A DNA stretch of 21,286 nt from Azoarcus sp031555955 (GTDB lineage: Bacteria; Pseudomonadota; Gammaproteobacteria; Burkholderiales; Rhodocyclaceae). Where the stretch lies: positions 1-21,286 of the forward strand of contig JAVBTY010000045.1 in assembly GCA_031555955.1 (NCBI GenBank), given 5' to 3'. Numbering within the stretch: position 1 is the stretch's first letter; the number at the start of each line of letters is the position of its first letter. The notes under the pieces are model-generated. The model did not search any database. It had not been told where the DNA came from and saw only the letters and a program-made list of their open reading frames with translations. The position numbers and the translations under genes were made by a program. Below are positions 16,514-21,286 of this stretch, in pieces.

Positions 16514-18583
16514 TCAGAAATTATAGGACTCAACCCTGTTGCGACCGTTGTTTTTCGCCTTGTACAGGGCTTTGTCGGCAAAATCGATGATCTGGTCAAG
16601 CGAATCGTTTGCCTGAACCTGGTTAGCCACACCGATGCTGATCGTGACCTTGATCGTCTGTTCCATATAGGTGAACCGGGTGCTGAAAATTTCCTTCCGG
16701 ATCCGTTCCGCCAGCCTGAGGGCGGAAGGAAAGGAGGACTGAGAAACAAAAACGATAAACTCCTCACCTCCATACCTTGCGAACAGGTCATAGGGGCGCA
16801 GGATATTCTGTATCGTTTTTGCGACCGCCTTGAGAATAACGTCTCCCGCAACGTGACCATAGGTGTCATTAATGTTTTTAAAATGGTCTACATCAAACAG
16901 GATGATGAAGGTTGATCTTGCGCCACTTTCCGTTTTTGAAAGCTCTTTTCTTGCGTGCTCAAGAAAATAATGCCGGTTGTAAATGCCTGTGAGGCTGTCT
17001 GTAAAGGCGAGCTTTTCAAGTTTGTTCAGCAGGCTTACGGTGTCCTTCAGTTCTCTCAGGTCGCGGGTGTAGCCGGCGATAATATGCCTGTTCCTGCGTT
17101 TGACGCGGACCAGTGAAATTTCGGAGGGGATGGGTTCTCCACCCAGCTTCTGGTGCATCCATTCAAAGCAGACGTTTCCCGTTTCGAAGGCTTCCCGTAT
17201 TTTTTCCATGAACTTGTTGGTGGACATGGCGCCATCAGGCTGATACTGGGGGGAAAGATCAAAAAACCTGTCCAGATATTCCTGCTTCGAGGAAAGCTCA
17301 AACAGGTTTACGGCCTCCTGGTTACAGTCGATGTTGTGGTAGTTTTCGTCCCAGAAATTGCAGCATAGCGGTGTCGCGTCAAGCATGATTCTTGTGCGCT
17401 CATCCGCTTCACGCATTTCAGCCATGGAGGCTTTCAGTTCTCTCAGATCCCGCGTATATCCGGCGACAATGTATTTGTCGCCATATCTGACCCGTACAAG
17501 GGTTATTTCGGATGGAATCTGTTCGCCGTCCAGTTTCTGGTGCATCCATTCAAAACGCGCCCGCCCGGAATCGAAAGCTTTCTGGATGTTCTCATGCGCC
17601 TTTTCACTCGAAAGGCGGCCGCAGGGCTGCCGTTCCGGTGAAAGCTCGAAGAAGCGGTCGAGATACTCCTGCTTTGAGGAAAGGCCGAAAAGGTTGACGG
17701 CCTCCTGGTTACAGTCGATGTTGTGGTAATTTTCATCCCAGAAATTGCAGCACAGGGGCGTTGCGTCGAGCATGATCTTTGTCCGCTCATTCGCCTTCTG
17801 TATTTCCGCAAGCGTTGTTTTAAGCTCCCGCAGATCGCGCGTGTACCCGGCGACAATAAAATGTTCGCCGTATCTGACCCGGACCAGCGTTATTTCGGAA
17901 GGAACAGGTTCGCCATTCAGTTTCTGGTGCATCCATTCAAAACGTACACGCCCTGTTTCGAATGCCTGGCATATATACGCTTTTGCCATTTCCCGCGATG
18001 TTTTTCCGCAGGGCTGATATTCTGGGGACAGTTCTGAAAACCGGTGGAGATATTCCTGCTTTGATTCAAGCTCGAAAAGATTTACCGCCTCCTGGTTGCA
18101 GTCGATATTATTGTGATTTTCATCCCACAGGTTGCAGCACAGGGGTGTTGCATCGAGCATGATTCTTGTGCGCTCGTCTGCTTTCCTGATTTTTTCAAGG
18201 GTCGCTTTCAGCTCCCGCAGATCGCGGGTGTATCCAACGACCATGTGACGGGCCTTGTACCTGATGCGGACCAGTGTTATCTCTGACGGGATAGGCTCCC
18301 CATCCAGTTTCTGGTGCATCCACTCGAAACGGAGCCCTCCTGTCTCCAGCGCCTGGCGGACACAGGCATACACCATTTCTTTTGACAGATTGCCATTGGG
18401 CTGTTTTTCTGGTGAAAGTTCGAAAAACCGGTCGATATACTCCTGTCTTGAAGAAAGCCCGAAAAGCCTGACAGCCTCCTGGTTGCAGTCAAGGTGCTGA
18501 AGGTCGTTATCCCAGAGATTGCAGCACAGTGGAGTCGCTTCAAAGACGGTTTTTATGTATTCGTGAACGTCGCGGTTTTTCAT
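16514..18583 (-). CDS. diguanylate cyclase with four tandem PAS units
   Basis: This 689-residue, apparently cytoplasmic enzyme is predicted to make cyclic di-GMP from two GTP. Residues 16 to about 512 are four PAS-like units in an exact 129-residue register, each with ATPLCC, DCNQEAV, FEWMHQKL, PSEI and GYTRDLREL. Three cysteines recur in every unit (20, 21, 33 in unit 1). No transmembrane segment is seen. The GGDEF domain (about 527-689) starts LAFTDSLTGIYNRHYF. It has the active GGEEF (605-609) and the inhibitory-site RPYD (596-599) at the canonical five-residue spacing, so product inhibition is likely. ATG 18583 is preferred; ATG 18640 would add 19 unremarkable residues, and neither has a good Shine-Dalgarno. 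Its DNA is much richer in A+T than both neighbours. Confidence 0.92.
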   Translation of the reverse strand: MKNRDVHEYIKTVFEATPLCCNLWDNDLQHLDCNQEAVRLFGLSSRQEYIDRFFELSPEKQPNGNLSKEMVYACVRQALETGGLRFEWMHQKLDGEPIPSEITLVRIRYKARHMVVGYTRDLRELKATLEKIRKADERTRIMLDATPLCCNLWDENHNNIDCNQEAVNLFELESKQEYLHRFSELSPEYQPCGKTSREMAKAYICQAFETGRVRFEWMHQKLNGEPVPSEITLVRVRYGEHFIVAGYTRDLRELKTTLAEIQKANERTKIMLDATPLCCNFWDENYHNIDCNQEAVNLFGLSSKQEYLDRFFELSPERQPCGRLSSEKAHENIQKAFDSGRARFEWMHQKLDGEQIPSEITLVRVRYGDKYIVAGYTRDLRELKASMAEMREADERTRIMLDATPLCCNFWDENYHNIDCNQEAVNLFELSSKQEYLDRFFDLSPQYQPDGAMSTNKFMEKIREAFETGNVCFEWMHQKLGGEPIPSEISLVRVKRRNRHIIAGYTRDLRELKDTVSLLNKLEKLAFTDSLTGIYNRHYFLEHARKELSKTESGARSTFIILFDVDHFKNINDTYGHVAGDVILKAVAKTIQNILRPYDLFARYGGEEFIVFVSQSSFPSALRLAERIRKEIFSTRFTYMEQTIKVTISIGVANQVQANDSLDQIIDFADKALYKAKNNGRNRVESYNF
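17045..18538 (-). repeat. four tandem 387-bp coding repeats (PAS units)
   Basis: Units begin at the ATPLCC codons at 18538, 18151, 17764 and 17377; each step is exactly 387 bases (129 codons) with no indel. The codons for the LREL segment recur at the same interval (about 17050, 17437, 17824, 18211). Units differ at many third positions and in the helix after the LSP-QP motif, so they are diverged duplicates. The fourth runs into the GGDEF linker. Confidence 0.92.
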
Positions 18584-18906
18584 GTTAAACGCCTGGATTG
18601 CAGAATATCCGTGAGTAATGCGACCGGACGGCATCTCCATTCAGGAGCAGAAACACCAGGGGGCTGGATGTGACGGCTTTTTATGGAGCGATAATTTTTT
18701 GCACTGGATGCCTGTGTGGATACCGGGTGGAAGATTATCTCACCAGTGCAATTGGGGTTGTGGTCCATAACGAAGAAATTTCTGCTCCTGTGCGGCCTGT
18801 TTCCGGATGCTGCGGCTTTTCGCGGAATGCCGGGACGCCCTTCCTCCGTCTTCTCGTGATTGCGGTCACGGCATAGAATACGGATGGTTTTTCCGTCGGC
18901 CATGTC
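18584..18906. other. 323-base AT-richer gap between divergent genes, with an inverted repeat
   Basis: This gap separates the minus-strand diguanylate cyclase from the plus-strand DUF3592-like gene and should hold both promoters, but I see no convincing -35/-10 pair on either strand. It contains a perfect 9-bp inverted repeat, TTGCACTGG (18699-18707) and CCAGTGCAA (18743-18751), with arms 35 bases apart. A 68-codon plus-strand frame at 18670-18876 has no ribosome-binding site or recognisable protein features, so I do not call it a gene. Confidence 0.5.
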
Positions 18907-19449
18907 ATGTCTCGTATTTCACTGAAATTCCGTCTGCTCGAAGCGGCGATCCGCGTTGTTTTGCCGTCCGCGGGCATTGTCCTGCTCGTTGCCGGGCTGA
19001 TGGGGCTGGTGTCATTTGCGGGTATGCCGTTGCTGGAGGCCGTGCGCTGCAGGCAGTGGATTCCCGTGCCGGCGCAACTTGAAAAGGTGGAGGTGCTGCC
19101 GCCGGATTTCGTCCGCAGCCGACCGCTTCCGGCGCTTGCGGTGCGGTACCGCTACCACTATGAAAACGCTGACTTTACTGGGGAACGCCACGATCTGCAT
19201 CATGGGCTTGATACGGCGGGTGAAATGCTGCGACGGCTGGAGCAGCTGAATGATTCGCCGTCGGTAACCGCCTGGGTGAACCCGAAAACGCCGGAGCAGT
19301 CGATGCTGGAGCGCTCGCTGCACTGGACAGTGGTGGCGCTGGCGCTACCTGCGGGCGTGCTCACCCTGCTGGGCGCGATCCTGGTGTTCGCTGGCATGGT
19401 CGCCTGGAACGACTGGCGTCCGGGCTGGCGCCAGTCTGGGGGGAAGTGA
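18907..19449 (+). CDS. DUF3592-like two-helix membrane protein of unknown function
   Basis: This 180-residue protein has two transmembrane helices (about 17-38 and 141-166) around a roughly 100-residue extracytoplasmic or cytoplasmic domain. That domain shows the DUF3592 pattern: an initial segment ending in WIPVPAQLEKVEV, the strand VRYRYHYENADFTGERHDL, and a closing VTAWVNPKTPEQSML. No enzyme motif or function is known for this family. The start at 18907 has a poor Shine-Dalgarno, but it is the only ATG that includes the whole first helix with its basic N-terminus (MSRISLKFR). It is 104 bases upstream of tpx on the same strand; cotranscription is possible but not shown. Confidence 0.75.
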   Translation: MSRISLKFRLLEAAIRVVLPSAGIVLLVAGLMGLVSFAGMPLLEAVRCRQWIPVPAQLEKVEVLPPDFVRSRPLPALAVRYRYHYENADFTGERHDLHHGLDTAGEMLRRLEQLNDSPSVTAWVNPKTPEQSMLERSLHWTVVALALPAGVLTLLGAILVFAGMVAWNDWRPGWRQSGGK

Positions 19450-19553
19450 GCGCGCCGATGCAACCGGGCGCGCCATTTCCGGTCACAGGCGTGTTCAGCC
19501 TTTCTGCCAGGCAGATTTTCCGGTCTGGCCTGTTTTCCGACAAAGGAGTTTCC

Positions 19554-20057
19554 ATGATGAACACCATAACCCTGGGGGGCAATCCGGTTGAGGTCGCCGG
19601 GAATTTTCCGCGCAAGGGCGATGCCGCGCCGGGTTTCACCCTGACTGATGCCGATCTGAAAGACGTTGGGCCTGATGCATTCGTGGGCAAACGCAAGGTG
19701 CTGAACATTGTGCCCAGCCTGGATACACCGGTCTGCGCCACGTCCACCCGCAGGTTCAACGCCGAGGCCTCCGCTCTCGCCGATACCGTGGTACTCGTGA
19801 TTTCCGCCGACCTGCCCTTTGCCGCGAAACGCTTCTGCGTCGCGGAGGGGCTGGACAACGTGCGGACCTTGTCCACGTTCCGCAGCCCGGGCTTTGCCCG
19901 CGATTACGGCGTGGCCATGGTGTCCGGCCCGCTCGCCGGTCTCACTGCACGCGCGGTGGTGGTGCTGGATGCCGCCAACAGGGTGATTCATGCCCAGCGC
20001 GTGGAGGAAATCAGGGAGGAGCCGGATTACGCCGCCGCGCTCGCCGTCCTGAAATAA
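19554..20057 (+). CDS. tpx: thiol peroxidase Tpx (atypical 2-Cys peroxiredoxin)
   Basis: This 167-residue peroxiredoxin reduces hydrogen and alkyl hydroperoxides using thioredoxin as reductant. The peroxidatic Cys61 lies in PSLDTPVCATSTRRF and the resolving Cys95 in DLPFAAKRFCVAEGL, the same positions as in E. coli Tpx. Other matches are GNPVEVAG near the N-terminus, GKRKVLNI, TLSTFRSPGFARDYGV, and the ending EPDYAAALAVLK. The start at 19554 (the first of two adjacent ATGs) has AAAGGAG five bases upstream; the second ATG at 19557 is equally possible. A frame open back to 19446 would add 36 residues that no Tpx has. A strong hairpin terminator follows, so tpx probably ends its transcript. Confidence 0.97.
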   Translation: MMNTITLGGNPVEVAGNFPRKGDAAPGFTLTDADLKDVGPDAFVGKRKVLNIVPSLDTPVCATSTRRFNAEASALADTVVLVISADLPFAAKRFCVAEGLDNVRTLSTFRSPGFARDYGVAMVSGPLAGLTARAVVVLDAANRVIHAQRVEEIREEPDYAAALAVLK

Positions 20058-20079
20058 AGCCGCACACTGTTTTCCCGTA

Positions 20080-20118
20080 CGCGCGGCGGGTCCGGCGGGC
20101 CGCCGCGCGCGTTTCCGT
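20080..20118 (+). terminator. Rho-independent terminator after tpx
   Basis: A perfect 10-bp stem, CGCGCGGCGG (20080-20089) and CCGCCGCGCG (20100-20109), with a 10-base loop is followed by CGTTTCCGTTTT. It begins 22 bases after the tpx stop and separates it from mnmG. It is the clearest terminator in the window. Confidence 0.7.
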
Positions 20119-20232
20119 TTTGCCCAACGGATTTCCGTGAAACATCGGCGCGGAACCTCGCCGCGCATGCGGCAAGGGCGTAAAATCCTCCCCCTTCCTC
20201 TTTCCTGGTCCGCCAATCGCGCGGCGCGCCCC

Positions 20233-21286
20233 ATGCTTTATCCCACCCGTTTCGATGTCATCGTGGTCGGCGGCGGTCACGCCGGAACCGAGGCCGCGCT
20301 TGCGGCCGCGCGCATGGGGGCGCAGACCTTGCTGCTGACCCACAACATCGAAACGCTCGGCCAGATGAGCTGCAACCCGTCGATCGGCGGCATCGGCAAG
20401 GGTCACCTGGTGAAAGAGGTGGATGCGCTGGGCGGCGCGATGGCGGCGGCCACCGACGAGGGCGGCATCCAGTTCCGCATTCTCAATGCCTCCAAGGGGC
20501 CGGCTGTGCGGGCCACCCGCGCCCAGGCCGACCGCGTGCTGTACAAGGCGGCGATCCGCAAGCGGCTGGAAAACCAGCCGAACCTGTGGCTGTTCCAGCA
20601 GGCGGTGGATGATCTCACCGTGGCGGGCGACCGCGTCACCGGTGTCGTTACGCAGATCGGCCTGCGTTTCGAGGCGCAGGCCGTGGTGCTGACCACCGGT
20701 ACTTTTCTCAACGGCCTGATTCACGTCGGCATGCAAAACTATCAGGCCGGCCGTGCCGGCGACCCGCCAGCGGTGGCGCTCGGCCAGCGCCTGAAAGAAC
20801 TGGCGCTGCCGCAGGGGCGGCTGAAGACCGGCACGCCGCCGAGGCTGGATGCGCGCACGATCGATTTTTCCGCGACGAAGGAACAGCCGGGCGACGATCC
20901 CGCGCCGGTATTCAGCTTCCTTGGCCATGCGTCGCAGCATCCGGCGCAGTTGCCGTGCTGGATCACGCTCACCAACGAGCGCACGCACGACATCATCCGC
21001 GCCAATCTGGACCGTTCGCCGATGTATTCGGGCGTGATCGAGGGTATCGGCCCGCGCTACTGCCCGTCGATCGAAGACAAGATCCACCGCTTCGCCGACA
21101 AGGACAGCCACAACATTTTTCTTGAACCGGAAGGTCTGGCGACCCACGAAATCTATCCCAACGGAATTTCGACCTCGCTGCCTTTCGATGTGCAGCTTGC
21201 CGTCGTGCGCAGCATCCGCGGGCTGGAGAACGCGCACATCCTGCGCCCTGGCTACGCCATCGAGTACGACTATTTCGATCCGCGCA
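20233..21286 (+). CDS. mnmG: tRNA uridine-5-carboxymethylaminomethyl(34) synthesis enzyme MnmG, N-terminal part
   Basis: The first 351 codons (of about 630 in the family) of MnmG/GidA are present. With MnmE it installs the (carboxymethyl)aminomethyl group at C5 of wobble uridine 34, using FAD, NADH and methylene-tetrahydrofolate. The FAD-binding GGGHAGTEAA begins at residue 13. The sequence then follows E. coli closely: LGQMSCNPSIGGIGKGHLVK, ILNASKGPAVRATRAQADR, GRLKTGTPPR, SPMYSGVIEGIGPRYCPSIE, EIYPNGISTSLPFDVQ and PGYAIEYDYFDPR. ATG 20233 matches the family start (MLYPTRFDV), but no clear Shine-Dalgarno precedes it. A TAAAAT box at 20181-20186 might be its -10. mnmG often lies near the chromosome origin beside rsmG and parAB; the downstream side is not visible. 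Confidence 0.98.
   Translation, partial: MLYPTRFDVIVVGGGHAGTEAALAAARMGAQTLLLTHNIETLGQMSCNPSIGGIGKGHLVKEVDALGGAMAAATDEGGIQFRILNASKGPAVRATRAQADRVLYKAAIRKRLENQPNLWLFQQAVDDLTVAGDRVTGVVTQIGLRFEAQAVVLTTGTFLNGLIHVGMQNYQAGRAGDPPAVALGQRLKELALPQGRLKTGTPPRLDARTIDFSATKEQPGDDPAPVFSFLGHASQHPAQLPCWITLTNERTHDIIRANLDRSPMYSGVIEGIGPRYCPSIEDKIHRFADKDSHNIFLEPEGLATHEIYPNGISTSLPFDVQLAVVRSIRGLENAHILRPGYAIEYDYFDPR

Noticed and set aside
17045..18538. The regular 387-bp repeats considered as a CRISPR-like or non-coding repeat array
   Set aside because: The period is an exact multiple of three, the reading frame is continuous, and differences fall mostly at third codon positions, so these are coding PAS duplications.
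18670..18876. A 68-codon plus-strand frame in the gap before the DUF3592-like gene
   Set aside because: It has no Shine-Dalgarno or recognisable features, and it overlaps the inverted repeat and presumed promoter region.
20011..21237. A 408-codon minus-strand frame opposite mnmG
   Set aside because: The mnmG reading on the plus strand aligns throughout with the known enzyme; the opposite frame is His/Arg/Gly-rich with no domain.

Overview
The window is GC-rich, densely packed proteobacterial chromosome. Gene content and protein style (FadL-type porin, two-domain-type 3-hydroxyacyl-CoA dehydrogenase, class I fructose-bisphosphatase, DadA, RfaE2, Tpx, MnmG) suggest a betaproteobacterium, perhaps of the Rhodocyclales or Nitrosomonadales. 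That placement is inferred from protein resemblance only. No rRNA, tRNA, CRISPR array, insertion sequence or integrase was seen.

Layout. (1) Positions 1-2412, minus strand: a fatty-acid module in the order yciA-type acyl-CoA thioesterase, FadL-type outer-membrane transporter, 3-hydroxyacyl-CoA dehydrogenase (cut by the window edge). (2) 2695-4957, plus strand: a coupled trio of uppP (undecaprenyl-diphosphate recycling), a YqiA-like esterase and a SAM methyltransferase. (3) 4987-6009 minus, fbp; it is divergent from dadA (6175-7431 plus). (4) 7547-9370 minus, recQ. (5) 9540-15987, plus: a three-gene signalling operon encoding a response regulator with a degenerate GGDEF and an intact EAL domain, a solute-binding lipoprotein with no transporter beside it, and a large membrane histidine kinase with three PAS domains. 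(6) 16009-18583, minus: a diguanylate cyclase with four tandem PAS units of exactly 129 residues, then rfaE2. (7) 18907-21286, plus: a DUF3592-like membrane protein, tpx, and the first 351 codons of mnmG.

The most interesting region is 9.5-18.6 kb. The plus-strand operon has the parts of one pathway: a periplasmic binding lipoprotein that could present a ligand to the Cache-like sensor of the kinase, and a response regulator whose EAL domain would break down cyclic di-GMP. The convergent gene next to it makes cyclic di-GMP (intact GGEEF and RxxD inhibitory site) and carries an unusual fourfold PAS array with three invariant cysteines per unit. Its DNA is clearly less GC-rich than the flanks, which suggests recent acquisition. 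The remainder is mostly housekeeping metabolism and cell-envelope maintenance.
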